DNA of 64,000 nucleotides from Elizabethkingia sp. YR214 (GCF_003058195.1 NZ_QBUH01000004.1:186001-250000), one strand, 5' to 3'; shown: positions 24,895-34,641, counted from the first letter of the stretch. The notes: generated from the letters alone by a model not told the origin. Numbers and translations: made by a program.

Positions 24895-25578
24895 ATGAAG
24901 CTACTAATAATAGAGGACGAAATAGAATTGGCTAAAAGTATAGCTGAATACCTTTCAGAAGAGAACTATCTATGTGAGTTTGCATCAACATATAAAGACG
25001 CAATACAAAAAATAGAAAACTTTCACTACGACTGTATTTTGCTGGATATTACTTTGCCTGATGGAAATGGTCTTGCTATTTTAGAAGGATTAAAGGAGCA
25101 GAATAAACAAGATGGGGTCATTATTATTTCGGCTAAGAATGCATTGGACGATAAAATAAAAGGACTGCACCTAGGAGCCGATGATTACCTTACAAAGCCC
25201 TTTCACCTCTCAGAATTAATGGCCAGAATTTATTCTCTTATCCGCAGAAAACAATTCAGTAACTCCAATGTTATAAAGCAAAACGAATTACAAATTGATC
25301 TTCTGGCAAAAACTGTATCTGTAAATGATCAAACAATTGTACTTACCAAAAAAGAATTTGACTTACTCATCTACTTTGTAGGAAATAAAAATAGAGTGAT
25401 TTCTAAAAGTACATTGGCAGAACATCTTTCCGGAGATTTTGCAGATATGCTGGACAATCATGATTTTGTGTATGCCCACGTTAAAAATCTGAAGAAAAAG
25501 CTGTATGATGCTGGATGCGACCAATATTTAAAAACAGTATATGGAACCGGGTACAAATGGGAAGAAACTTCTAAATAG
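24895..25578 (+). CDS. OmpR-family response regulator
   Basis: A 227-residue two-component regulator. The receiver domain has the acidic pair E7/D8, phosphoacceptor D51 (ILLDITLPDGNG) and the conserved K101 (YLTKPF). The C-terminal winged helix (about 130-225) includes LTKKEFDLLIYFVGNKNRVISK and TVYGTGYKW. The kinase gene follows after 7 nt and a TonB-receptor gene 66 nt after that, so this is a three-gene signalling and transport unit. The same order (regulator, kinase, receptor) is common for self-controlled receptors in Flavobacteriia. Confidence 0.93.
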   Translation: MKLLIIEDEIELAKSIAEYLSEENYLCEFASTYKDAIQKIENFHYDCILLDITLPDGNGLAILEGLKEQNKQDGVIIISAKNALDDKIKGLHLGADDYLTKPFHLSELMARIYSLIRRKQFSNSNVIKQNELQIDLLAKTVSVNDQTIVLTKKEFDLLIYFVGNKNRVISKSTLAEHLSGDFADMLDNHDFVYAHVKNLKKKLYDAGCDQYLKTVYGTGYKWEETSK

Positions 25579-25585
25579 TTGATGT

Positions 25586-26872
25586 ATGAAGCCGTTATTA
25601 AGCAAAATTACCAGACCATTTCTAATCTATGTGTTCTTTGTACTCATTATTAGTGTTCCCGTTTATTATTGGGTTGTCGATACAATATGGAAGACTGAAT
25701 TGGATGAACATAATAAAATCATTGCAGAAAAAACAGCTTATGAGCTCAATCGGCTAAAGCTGACAGATGAAAAACTATCAGAAAGTATAAAACTTTGGAA
25801 TGATATTCAGCCCGGAACAAATATTCAGAATATCAAAAATAATGATAAGCTAAAGGACAGCATTTTTACCTACGAGAAGCAGAAATCCTATACTAAGGAG
25901 TTTAATATTGACCGATTCAGAGCACTTTCTACAATCATTTATGTAAATAATAAGCCATTTCGTTTTACAGTTCAAACCAATATCGAAGAATCTCAGGAAA
26001 CAATTGTTGTAATTGCGATTACAACATTCTTTTTCTTTATGGCTATCGTTTTGGGATTTTTATTTATCAACAGAAAACTTTCAAATTCTGTATGGAAGCC
26101 ATTTCGGGATACTTTAGAAAAGCTGAAAAAATTCAATCTGAATCACCAGACCAAAATCGAATTTAATAAGACCGATACTTTGGAGTTTGAAGAATTGAAC
26201 AGGTCACTAAGTAAATTGATAGAGCATAATATTATGGTTTATAAAACACAGAAAGAATTTACTGAAAATGCCTCACACGAATTACAAACGCCATTGGCTA
26301 TTTTGAAAAATAAGCTTGACCTTCTGTTGCAAAGCAAGGATCTTACACAAGAGCAATATCAGATTACGGAGGAAATGAATAAAGCGCTTATGAGAAGCGC
26401 CAGAATCAATAAGAACCTTTTGCTACTTGCTAAAATAGAGAATAATCAATTCGATAACTCTGAAACGATTCTGTTCAATACACTACTTCATCAGAGTATA
26501 GAGACCTTACAAGAACATTTTGATCAGAAAAATATTACAATCCGGGAAAATGTTTCTGAGGAAGTAGAAGTACATGGAAATGGAAGCTTAACAGAAATCC
26601 TGATCAATAATCTTATTTTGAATAGCATCCGTCATACTCCGTTTGGTGGTACAATTTCTATAAAACTTACTAATGCTGCTTTTGAAATCTCCAATTCCGG
26701 AACAGAGAAGTTGAATACAGATTTACTATTTAAAAGATTTTCATCATTATCATCCCATAAAGGTGGCAGTGGTTTAGGTCTTGCAATTATCAAAGAAATA
26801 TGTACATTTCATGGGTGGACGGTCGCTTACAAATTTGAAAATAACCAGCATATTTTTTCCATAAACTTATAG
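25586..26872 (+). CDS. Sensor histidine kinase
   Basis: A 428-residue inner-membrane kinase. Two membrane helices (about 12-32 and 140-161) enclose a roughly 105-residue periplasmic sensor. A HisKA domain follows with H231 (ENASHELQTPLAIL), then an ATPase domain with N box LIINNLILNSIRHTP-like residues and G box GGSGLGLAI. It is the partner of the OmpR-type regulator just upstream. The signal is unknown; the adjacent receptor gene suggests a nutrient or metal-complex ligand. Confidence 0.93.
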   Translation: MKPLLSKITRPFLIYVFFVLIISVPVYYWVVDTIWKTELDEHNKIIAEKTAYELNRLKLTDEKLSESIKLWNDIQPGTNIQNIKNNDKLKDSIFTYEKQKSYTKEFNIDRFRALSTIIYVNNKPFRFTVQTNIEESQETIVVIAITTFFFFMAIVLGFLFINRKLSNSVWKPFRDTLEKLKKFNLNHQTKIEFNKTDTLEFEELNRSLSKLIEHNIMVYKTQKEFTENASHELQTPLAILKNKLDLLLQSKDLTQEQYQITEEMNKALMRSARINKNLLLLAKIENNQFDNSETILFNTLLHQSIETLQEHFDQKNITIRENVSEEVEVHGNGSLTEILINNLILNSIRHTPFGGTISIKLTNAAFEISNSGTEKLNTDLLFKRFSSLSSHKGGSGLGLAIIKEICTFHGWTVAYKFENNQHIFSINL

Positions 26873-26902
26873 AATTCTAAATTTCTTCTAAATCAGGTTA
26901 CA

Positions 26903-26937
26903 AATTTGTGTCATTAATAATTTTAAAGACACAAATT
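26903..26937 (+). promoter_or_regulatory. 10-bp inverted repeat before the TonB-receptor start
   Basis: AATTTGTGTC (26903-26912) and GACACAAATT (26928-26937) are perfect inverted copies with a 15-nt gap, ending two bases before the ATG at 26939. As RNA it could close over the ribosome-binding region; as DNA it could bind the upstream response regulator. Neither is proven. Confidence 0.5.
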
Positions 26938-26938
26938 C

Positions 26939-29365
26939 ATGCAAAAAAAGATTTTAGGTTTTTCGTTATTTCTTTCATTGGTATTTGTCAATTTCTTGTT
27001 TGCACAGATTTCTTCTGTAACAATCTCAGGAATTGTAACCAGTAAGAACAAAACTGCTTTACCATACACTACAGTTACCCTAAAGACCGCGAAGGAAAAG
27101 AAGTTTGTATCCGGAACCATTACTAACGAAGAAGGCCGATTTTCTATAGCGGGAATAAAACCTGATAATTATGATCTGGAATTTTCTGTCTCGGGATACA
27201 GCTCCCATACCCAATCTGTTTTTATTGGAAGCCTTTCCGAATTTCTTGAGATTCCGTCTGTGGAACTTGAACAAATTAAAAGTGATAAAGAAACAAAAAT
27301 TGAGGAAGTTGTTTTAACGTCTTCAAAAAAGAATGAAATAAGTAACCAACTTGATAAAAAGACCTATTCTGTAGCAGATAACATTAGCCAAAACGGAGGT
27401 TCTGTGCTTCAAAGCATGCAAAATCTACCGGGTATTACCGTTCAGGATGGAAAGGTGCAGCTTCGCGGAAACGACAAAGTAACAGTACTAATTGATGGTA
27501 AGCAGACTGCACTGACAGGCTTTGGAAGTCAGTCGGGATTAGATAATATTCCGGCTTCAGCGATTGATAAAATTGAGATTATTAATAATCCTTCTTCAAA
27601 ATATGATGCAAACGGAAATGCCGGAATCATTAATATTATCATGAAGAAAAATAAACAAAATGGTTGGAATGGTAAGATCGGTTTTACCTATGGTACAGGG
27701 TCATTTTGGATAAGAAAAGAAAACCTTCCTACAATAAGACCACAGTATACAATCACACCAAAAATAAATCCTTCGCTGTCATTAAATTACAGAAAAGATA
27801 AAATAAATGCTTTTCTGCAGGTTGATAATTTGTACACACAAACACTTAATAAGAACGAGTTTGTAACAAGAGTCTACGACAACGGAACAGTGATCAACTC
27901 CCAATTGAAAAGAAACAGAAATACGAATTACCTGACTACAAAAGCAGGAATAGACTGGAATATTGACTCCCAAAATACACTGACAATTTCCGGACTTTAT
28001 GGAAGCGAAAAAATTATTGACCGCGGAGACCAACCTTTTTTCAATGGAGATCTTTCTCAGCGTCTGCGTCTTTGGCAGTTTTTAGAAGACGAATTAAAGA
28101 CAACTATAATGGGGACAGCCTCTTATCAGCATAAATTTAAAGAAGCCGGACATGTATTAAATGTTGGATTCAATTATACATTCCATCGGGAAGATGAGAA
28201 ATATTTTTACGATAATTATTTGCCTAATTCAACAGGAACAGATGCTTTTAAATTACTATCCGATGAACAGGTATATGATTTTAATGTAGATTATGTAAAG
28301 CCTTTGAAATACGGACGTATAGAAACCGGAATTAAATTGAGAAACAGAAGTATTCCGACTAATATGAATTTTATTCCGGGAGCGAACTCAGTATTAGATG
28401 TCAATGCTGGAGGTTGGGCTACTTATAAAGAGTTGATTCCTGCTGTGTATGGGAATTATGTTTTCGAAAATGCAAAATGGGAAGCAGAACTTGGACTGAG
28501 GTTGGAATACGTGAAAATACAGTATGATGTTAACCCGAATCATCCTACTTATAAAAGCGACAGCTATAATTATACACAGCCTTTCCCGAATTTTAGATTA
28601 GCCTATAAACTGAATGATCGTAATAAGCTATCTATCTTCTATAACAGAAGAGTAGACCGCCCTAATGAAGTCGACATTCGAATTTTCCCGAAATATGACG
28701 ATGCAGAGATTATAAAAGTTGGAAATCCCGGTTTGAGACCTCAGTTCACCAATTCAATAGAATTAGGACATAAATATAATTGGGGTAATGGTTATTTGTA
28801 TTCGGCTTTATACCATCGTTTTGCAAATGGAACGATTACCAGAATTTCCAGTATTGTCCCTGAAAGTACACTCATCTATGCAGTATTCCAAAATGCAGGA
28901 AGAAGCTATAATTCCGGATTGGAAATGATTTGGAATCAAAAAGTTTCAAAAGGATATTCTTTTAATGTTAATGGAAATGTGTACAGAAATCAGATCAATG
29001 CATTTTCGGTCGAAAACCTGTATCCACAGCCAGTTTTTTTTTCAGCGGAGAAGCAAACAGCCATTTCAGGAAACATAAAATTTAATAATATATTCAAATT
29101 TTCAAATGGCCTCGATGCTCAAGTAACAGTTGTTTATCTCGCTCCGGATATTATACCACAGGGAAGAATAAAAACAAGATTCTCAGTAGATGCAGGTATT
29201 AAGAAATCTGTGCAAAATGGCAAAGGAGAAATATTCCTGAATGCAACAGATCTTCTAAATACAATGATAATTAAAAAACAAATTCAGGGATCCGGATTTA
29301 AATATACAAGTGATGACTATTACGAAACACAGGTGATAAGATTAGGATATAGCTATAAGTTTTAA
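26939..29365 (+). CDS. TonB-dependent outer-membrane receptor with carboxypeptidase-like N-terminal domain
   Basis: An 808-residue outer-membrane transporter powered by TonB. The signal peptide ends near LFAQ (residue 23). A CarboxypepD_reg-like domain follows (about 28-105, VTISGIVTSKNKTALPYTTV), then the plug (about 125-235; QNLPGITVQDGKVQLRGNDK and NNPSSKYDANGNAGIINI) and a long OMP_b-brl_3-type barrel that ends in RLGYSYKF. It differs from SusC in length and motifs. It is downstream of its own two-component pair and has no SusD partner. The substrate is unknown. Confidence 0.92.
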   Translation: MQKKILGFSLFLSLVFVNFLFAQISSVTISGIVTSKNKTALPYTTVTLKTAKEKKFVSGTITNEEGRFSIAGIKPDNYDLEFSVSGYSSHTQSVFIGSLSEFLEIPSVELEQIKSDKETKIEEVVLTSSKKNEISNQLDKKTYSVADNISQNGGSVLQSMQNLPGITVQDGKVQLRGNDKVTVLIDGKQTALTGFGSQSGLDNIPASAIDKIEIINNPSSKYDANGNAGIINIIMKKNKQNGWNGKIGFTYGTGSFWIRKENLPTIRPQYTITPKINPSLSLNYRKDKINAFLQVDNLYTQTLNKNEFVTRVYDNGTVINSQLKRNRNTNYLTTKAGIDWNIDSQNTLTISGLYGSEKIIDRGDQPFFNGDLSQRLRLWQFLEDELKTTIMGTASYQHKFKEAGHVLNVGFNYTFHREDEKYFYDNYLPNSTGTDAFKLLSDEQVYDFNVDYVKPLKYGRIETGIKLRNRSIPTNMNFIPGANSVLDVNAGGWATYKELIPAVYGNYVFENAKWEAELGLRLEYVKIQYDVNPNHPTYKSDSYNYTQPFPNFRLAYKLNDRNKLSIFYNRRVDRPNEVDIRIFPKYDDAEIIKVGNPGLRPQFTNSIELGHKYNWGNGYLYSALYHRFANGTITRISSIVPESTLIYAVFQNAGRSYNSGLEMIWNQKVSKGYSFNVNGNVYRNQINAFSVENLYPQPVFFSAEKQTAISGNIKFNNIFKFSNGLDAQVTVVYLAPDIIPQGRIKTRFSVDAGIKKSVQNGKGEIFLNATDLLNTMIIKKQIQGSGFKYTSDDYYETQVIRLGYSYKF

Positions 29366-29400
29366 GCACAGCTATTTGATCTATAATGTTATATAGCTGC
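29366..29400. other. Intergenic hairpin between convergent genes
   Basis: CAGCTAT (29369-29375) and ATAGCTG (29393-29399) can pair, with a 17-nt loop. There is no clear T run on either strand, so it is a weak terminator candidate for the TonB-receptor gene or the LytTR gene ending at 29433. Confidence 0.35.
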
Positions 29401-29432
29401 AGAAACTCTTAATATATCAAGAAACAGTTTGA

Positions 29433-30134
29433 TTATATTGTGAAAATGTTCTTTAAAATATTTTTATAAGTTCTACCTAAAGGCAGATTATGTCCGTCCT
29501 TTAGGTAGACATTGTTAGAGTCGTAAGAGCTAATGGAAGAAGATAAAACAATATAGGATTTGTGAATTCTTATAAATCCGAAATTCTTAAACTTTTCCTC
29601 AAAATTGGTCATTCTTTCCAGTATCATATATTTTTTCAAAGGGGTGATAAGGATGATATACTCGCCGAAACCCTGAATCCATCGGATATCTTTTAAGAAA
29701 ACCTTATTCATGATATAATCGGATTTAAACATAATGAAATCTTTCTGAGGGCTATTACTGGAGAGATTTTTAAACTGTAAAAAATCTTTTGCTTTATTAA
29801 TTGCTTTATTAAAGGTCTCAAAATCTACAGGCTTTACGAGATAATGGACAACATCCAATTCAAAAGCCTTTACAGCATATTGGGTTTCTAAGGTCAGAAA
29901 AATGCAAAGCGGTTTATAGGAAAGTTGCTGCAAGAGCTCAATTCCGTTTATTCCGGGCATATTAATGTCCAGTATAATGAGGTCAACTTTGTTCTCTTCA
30001 AGATATATTAATGCTTCCTGTGGATTCTGAAAAGATTTCGATAAATCAATGCCCTCAATTTGCTCACAATATTGCTTTATAATTTGCAGGGCAGGGTATT
30101 CATCATCAATATTTACGACAGTCAGGTCATTCAT
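29433..30134 (-). CDS. LytTR-family response regulator
   Basis: A 233-residue regulator with an N-terminal receiver (phosphoacceptor D56 in LIILDINMPGINGIE, conserved lysine in YLVKPVDFETF) and a C-terminal LytTR DNA-binding domain (about 135-230; FIRIHKSYIVLSSSISSYDS; LKDGHNLPLGRTYKN). It overlaps the kinase gene by 8 nt. It is divergent from a DUF2490-citrate transporter operon, which is its likely target. Confidence 0.92.
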   Translation of the reverse strand: MNDLTVVNIDDEYPALQIIKQYCEQIEGIDLSKSFQNPQEALIYLEENKVDLIILDINMPGINGIELLQQLSYKPLCIFLTLETQYAVKAFELDVVHYLVKPVDFETFNKAINKAKDFLQFKNLSSNSPQKDFIMFKSDYIMNKVFLKDIRWIQGFGEYIILITPLKKYMILERMTNFEEKFKNFGFIRIHKSYIVLSSSISSYDSNNVYLKDGHNLPLGRTYKNILKNIFTI

Positions 30135-31239
30135 TTAAATTAATTTTTAAAATGGTTTTGTAGTAAAAATTACCATCCTGTTCTGAAAAAAAGTCAAATT
30201 TTTCAGGATAGTATTTTTCTAATATACGAATAATAGCCTTGTTGCCTAATCCATTATATCCTGTTTCAACAGGTAAACTTCTGTTTTTATCAATAGAATT
30301 AAGAATCTCAAAAACCAAGACAAAATCTTCCGTTTTACATATCAGTTTTATGAAACTATCCGGATTTTCTCCTATTGCAGAATGTTTCAGTGCATTCTCA
30401 AAAAGAGTAAGGAAAAGGGATGGTGGAATCTCAATGAGCTCCAGAGTTTCCTTGTTCTGGATATCAAATTCAATATCGAGTTGATTGTTATACTTTAACT
30501 GATATAACGCTGCCAGAGCTTCTACAGAAGATAATTCCTGTACTACATTTATTTTTTCTTTGCTGCTGTCGTATATGATATATTGTAAAAGCTTACTAAG
30601 CTGCAAAATAGAGTTGGAGGTAGCTACAGAAGGTGTAAAACTGTTGGCATAAATATTATTAAGCGTGTTCAGTAAGAAATGAGGGTTTAATTTTGATCTT
30701 AATAAATTAAGATACAACTCGTCTTTCTCTTTTCCAAGGTCGATAACATCTTGTTCGATTAAAAACTTATCTTTCGTAATCCCTAAGAATGAAGCGACCA
30801 ATATTACAATGCCCTGGTAGATATATACATTATACAGGAAACTGATATGTGAGCCTTCTTTATTGAAATCCATATTAAACAAAGCCGGTTCCCAAAGAAT
30901 TCTGAATAGGCTGGAAACCAAAAAGCAGATAAGTGCATAAAGAATAAACTCCGGATATTTATTTGAAAGATAGAAATAAGGAACCAGATAATAATAGACC
31001 AAATAGTAAACACCAATATTAAAAATACTATTCAAAATAACACTCCAGAGAAGATCTGGCATACTAAGGAAGTAGTTTTCGGTAAAAAATGTCATTAAAA
31101 TAAAGACAAAAAAGAAAAAAATGTGCTGAAACCTCAGTAAAAGCTTCCAGCGATATTCCATAAGTGATTTTAGGATTTTAGGGTTAAATAAAATCCTTAT
31201 AATCAGTAATATTATAATTATGTTGGCAATTAAAAACAT
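30127..31239 (-). CDS. LytS-type sensor histidine kinase
   Basis: A membrane kinase of the His_kinase (LytS/YehU) family. About five transmembrane helices are followed by the dimerisation and phosphoacceptor motif RSKLNPHFLLNTLNNIYA and a HATPase domain with GYNGLGNKAIIRIL. The frame extends to 31269, but a -7 element covers that first codon, so the ATG at 31239 (MFLIANIIIILLI) is preferred; it gives 370 residues. The response-regulator gene overlaps its end by 8 nt. Confidence 0.9.
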   Translation of the reverse strand: MFLIANIIIILLIIRILFNPKILKSLMEYRWKLLLRFQHIFFFFVFILMTFFTENYFLSMPDLLWSVILNSIFNIGVYYLVYYYLVPYFYLSNKYPEFILYALICFLVSSLFRILWEPALFNMDFNKEGSHISFLYNVYIYQGIVILVASFLGITKDKFLIEQDVIDLGKEKDELYLNLLRSKLNPHFLLNTLNNIYANSFTPSVATSNSILQLSKLLQYIIYDSSKEKINVVQELSSVEALAALYQLKYNNQLDIEFDIQNKETLELIEIPPSLFLTLFENALKHSAIGENPDSFIKLICKTEDFVLVFEILNSIDKNRSLPVETGYNGLGNKAIIRILEKYYPEKFDFFSEQDGNFYYKTILKINLNE

Positions 31240-31266
31240 CTTTATACCTCCCATTTTGGGGATTGC

Positions 31267-31274
31267 CAAATATA
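31267..31274 (-). promoter_or_regulatory. -7 element of the LytS/LytTR operon
   Basis: TATATTTG on the minus strand overlaps the codon at 31269 of the longest reading frame. Transcription from it would start inside that frame, which favours the internal start at 31239. No good -33 element is seen. Confidence 0.45.
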
Positions 31275-31355
31275 ATATCTTTTCTACTCAAAATGCAGTT
31301 CGTTGATAAAAATTGCCATTGATTGAAAAATTCCGGAAGCACTTTTCCGAATAAA

Positions 31356-31363
31356 TATATTTG
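31356..31363 (+). promoter_or_regulatory. -7 element of the DUF2490-citrate transporter operon
   Basis: TATATTTG lies 28 nt before the preferred ATG at 31392, divergent from the kinase promoter. No standard -33 element is at the usual spacing, which may mean an activator is needed; the neighbouring LytTR regulator is the candidate. Confidence 0.45.
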
Positions 31364-31391
31364 AGAAACTAGAATGTTAACCAAATATTAC

Positions 31392-32084
31392 ATGAAAACT
31401 AAATTAACATTAACCTTCATTATTGTAACCGTTTTTGCTGGTTTTTCAAAAGGGCAGAGCAAAGATAATTACAATATGTGGTTTCAGTATCTAATGACCG
31501 CTCAGGTATCGGATAAAAGTACGCTGACAGCACTTACGCAGTATAGATCTTTTGATTTGGCTTATGATACAAGGCTTTTTTTGCTGAATGCATATCTCGA
31601 TTATGAGGTTGCAAAAGGCGTAAAACCAGCAGCGGGGGCAATGTTCCTTGTTCTGGAATCTTATAATTCTGATAATACTAAAAGAATACGTTACGAGAAA
31701 AGACCTTTCCAACAGGTAACTCTGGAAAGTAATATCGGAAGAACTTCCATTTCCAATAGGTTTCGTGTGGAAGAACGATTCCTAAACAACCCTGATGAAT
31801 TTATTGTAAGAATCCGTTATCTCCTTTCCATAAGGATTCCCTTTAATCGGAAAGGAGAGAAGGAGAAGCTATATGGAATTCTGAAAAATGAAATTAGAAT
31901 GAATATGGTGAAAGATGAGCCTTTTGACAGTAATCGTATAACTGCAGGGTTTGGAATGAAGGTAGGAAGGAATTCTGCTATTGAATTGGCTTTTATAAAC
32001 CAGTTAGAAACAGGGAAAACCAGTAATTATGGATTCTTAGGCTTTAGAAACAATTTTGACTGGAGAAAAAAAGAAAAACAATAA
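31392..32084 (+). CDS. DUF2490 outer-membrane-like protein
   Basis: A 230-residue protein from ATG 31392 with a signal peptide (MKTKLTLTFIIVTVFAGFSKGQ). The rest is a series of amphipathic strands that includes NMWFQYLMTAQVSDKSTL, RFRVEERFL and a C-terminal FGMKVGRNSAIELAF. DUF2490 proteins are predicted outer-membrane barrels of unknown role. It precedes the citrate transporter gene by 21 nt and may provide outer-membrane passage for the same substrate; that is inference. Confidence 0.8.
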   Translation: MKTKLTLTFIIVTVFAGFSKGQSKDNYNMWFQYLMTAQVSDKSTLTALTQYRSFDLAYDTRLFLLNAYLDYEVAKGVKPAAGAMFLVLESYNSDNTKRIRYEKRPFQQVTLESNIGRTSISNRFRVEERFLNNPDEFIVRIRYLLSIRIPFNRKGEKEKLYGILKNEIRMNMVKDEPFDSNRITAGFGMKVGRNSAIELAFINQLETGKTSNYGFLGFRNNFDWRKKEKQ

Positions 32085-32105
32085 CATCATAACGAATTTA
32101 TAGCT

Positions 32106-33392
32106 ATGCTTACATTTCTTGGTTTTTTAATGATCGCTATTTTCATGGCGCTCATCATGAAGAAAAAAATGACTCCTCTTACTGCTTTGGTTTTGGTACC
32201 AGTTCTTATCGCTTTGGTTGCAGGTTTTGGTCCGGAATTAGGTGGAATGATGAAGGAAGGAGTAAAAGAAATTGCACTTACAGGAGTCATGCTCATTTTT
32301 GCAATCTTATATTTCAGCTTAATGATCGACACGGGGCTTTTTGAGCCGCTCGTTCAGTTTATCTTAAAAATTGTAGGAGACAATCCTGTGAAAACCACAA
32401 TAGGAACAGCTTTGCTTACAACATTGGTCTCTTTGGATGGAGATGGCTCCTCTACATATCTTATTGTTGTTGCAGCAATGCTTCCGCTGTATAAAAAACA
32501 AGGTATGAACCCTCTGGTACTTACCTGTATTATTATGCTGGCCGGGGGTATCATGAATATTCTTCCTTGGGGTGGGCCTACCGCCCGGGTGATGAGTTCT
32601 TTGAAACTTAGTCATACCGAAATTTTTGTTCCGATGATTCCGGTAATGGTTATAGGCATTATATGGGTATTTATTGTGGCCTATATTTTAGGTGTAAAAG
32701 AAAAAAAGAGAATACTGAAGTACGGAAAATTTACAAAATACAATAAACAGGATATAGTTGGGGATGAAGATAGTACGCTTCGCAGACCCAAGCTGCTGAT
32801 TATCAATTTTATCCTTACAATTGTTCTTCTTTCTGTAATGATTCTTGATATTATCCCCTTAGGAGTAGCATTTATGATTGCATTTTGTATTGCAGCAATT
32901 ATTAATTATCCCAAACTAAAGGATCAGCAGAAAATAATCTCAAAGCATGCAGGTAATGCATTGTCGGTTGCAGGAATGATTTTTGGTGCAGGGATTTTTA
33001 CAGGAATATTAAATGGTACTGGGATTATGCAGGCAATGGGAAATAGTATGATAGAGATTATTCCTAAGAGCTGGGGCGGATTTCTGAATATTATTACAGC
33101 TGTGTTCAGTGTTCCGTTGACATTTTTCCTCACCAATGATGCTTACTATTTTGGAATACTTCCTATTATTACAGCAACGGGAAATCAACTAGGAATTCCA
33201 CCCGATATTTTAGGAAGAGCAAGTTTGGTAGGACAGGCTTCACACCTTCTGAGTCCGCTGGTGCCTTCTACTTATTTATTAGTTTCTTTGGCGGGGGTTG
33301 AATTCTCGGATCATTTGAAGTTTACTTTAAAATGGGCGATAGGTTCTTCAATTGTTATGCTTGTGGGAGCATTGATTCTGGGTATTATTTAG
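32106..33392 (+). CDS. CitMHS-family citrate (divalent metal-citrate):H+ symporter
   Basis: A 428-residue inner-membrane carrier with about 11 to 12 helices. Family features include the N-terminal LTFLGFLMIAIFMALIMKKKMTPLTAL, the LVSLDGDGSSTYLIVVAAMLP region, MNILPWGGPTARV and a C-terminal LTNDAYYFGILPI with ASLVGQASHLLSPLVPSTY. Relatives CitM and CitH take up Mg- or Ca-citrate. It sits downstream of a divergent LytS/LytTR pair, the usual sort of control for citrate uptake. The exact metal preference is unknown. Confidence 0.9.
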   Translation: MLTFLGFLMIAIFMALIMKKKMTPLTALVLVPVLIALVAGFGPELGGMMKEGVKEIALTGVMLIFAILYFSLMIDTGLFEPLVQFILKIVGDNPVKTTIGTALLTTLVSLDGDGSSTYLIVVAAMLPLYKKQGMNPLVLTCIIMLAGGIMNILPWGGPTARVMSSLKLSHTEIFVPMIPVMVIGIIWVFIVAYILGVKEKKRILKYGKFTKYNKQDIVGDEDSTLRRPKLLIINFILTIVLLSVMILDIIPLGVAFMIAFCIAAIINYPKLKDQQKIISKHAGNALSVAGMIFGAGIFTGILNGTGIMQAMGNSMIEIIPKSWGGFLNIITAVFSVPLTFFLTNDAYYFGILPIITATGNQLGIPPDILGRASLVGQASHLLSPLVPSTYLLVSLAGVEFSDHLKFTLKWAIGSSIVMLVGALILGII

Positions 33393-33441
33393 TTTTTAGA
33401 TAATTTTGTATTCTTATATACTTTAACATGATAACTTTCTA

Positions 33442-34641
33442 ATGGGCTCTGCTTTCCGACAAAAAACATTTTCTGACACATATGTAAGAAGCCTTTCTTT
33501 ATATATTTTTGCAGCAATTATTTGTGGTGCACTCACGGGTTATTATTTCCCGGAAGTAAGTAAGAAACTAAGAATTGTAAGCTATTATTTCTTTCAGGTT
33601 CTGGAGTTATTAATAGTCCCTGTTATTTTTATTGCAACTACTTACGGTGTTAGTTATGTTTTCAGTATCCAAAATGCATTCAGGATTATTGTACAAATGA
33701 TCTGTTATTTTCTATTGATTACTACAATAAGTATTTTACTGGGGCTTGGTTTTGGTTTTTTACTAAAGCCAGGTGCGGATACAGGAATTGATATAGCTTC
33801 TGTCGGTAAATATATTTCAGACTCTCCTGTTATCAGCTACAAAGGTCTGCTGTATATCAACAATTATATGATACTTATTTTGTTGTCAATTGTGGGCGGG
33901 ATAGTTATTAATTTTTTTAAAAATAAAGACAAGATTCTCCTTCTTTTGGATAACGGTAGAGAGATGCTCTACAAGCTAATAAAGTATTTGTATTTTCTTC
34001 TTCCTATTGTTGTCTTCTGTAATATAGCTTATAGTATTTCCGTTTACGGAATCAATACTCTTTTGCCACTGAGCAAGCTTGTTGCAACAGTATATTTAGC
34101 ATGTATTGTTTTCATTGTAGGAATATTGGGTATAGTATCTTATTTGTTCAAAATTAATCTTTGGGATTTTCTTATCAGTATCAAAGAAGAAATTGTACTT
34201 GTTCTGGCAACTTCATCATCAAAGACTGCTTTTCCGATGATTTTTGAAAAAATGGAGTCACAGGGATACAACAGGAAAATTCTTCGCTTTATTATTCCAT
34301 TAGGATACAATTTTAACCTTGCAGGAGCCTGTATTTATCTCTCAATTGCCTGTATATTTCTTGTGCAATTATATAATATCCATTTAGATTATACAGATTA
34401 TATCTGGTTATTTATTGTTGTATCAATCGCTTCAAAAACAGCATCGGGTGTCCCCGGATCTGGCTTCTTAGCACTTGTTTTCACCCTTGATAAATTCGGG
34501 AAAATTCCGATGTCAGAGATTGCACTGTTGTATAGTATAGATCGTTTTATGAATGAGGCAAGAGCTGTGACCAACTTTATAGGAATTGCTATTGGTGGTG
34601 CCATTATTTCGAAAATAAATCAAAAACACGTTAATATATAA
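33442..34641 (+). CDS. Dicarboxylate/amino acid:cation symporter (DAACS/GltP-like)
   Basis: A 399-residue inner-membrane transporter. It resembles the DAACS family through its helix pattern, the serine-rich re-entrant loop ATSSSKTAFPMIFEKM (about 255-270) and the second hairpin ASKTASGVPGSGFLALVF. The usual NMDGT motif is altered to YNFNLAGACIY, so substrate range may differ from glutamate/C4-dicarboxylate carriers. It lies 49 nt after the citrate carrier gene and directly abuts the TerC gene. Confidence 0.85.
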   Translation: MGSAFRQKTFSDTYVRSLSLYIFAAIICGALTGYYFPEVSKKLRIVSYYFFQVLELLIVPVIFIATTYGVSYVFSIQNAFRIIVQMICYFLLITTISILLGLGFGFLLKPGADTGIDIASVGKYISDSPVISYKGLLYINNYMILILLSIVGGIVINFFKNKDKILLLLDNGREMLYKLIKYLYFLLPIVVFCNIAYSISVYGINTLLPLSKLVATVYLACIVFIVGILGIVSYLFKINLWDFLISIKEEIVLVLATSSSKTAFPMIFEKMESQGYNRKILRFIIPLGYNFNLAGACIYLSIACIFLVQLYNIHLDYTDYIWLFIVVSIASKTASGVPGSGFLALVFTLDKFGKIPMSEIALLYSIDRFMNEARAVTNFIGIAIGGAIISKINQKHVNI

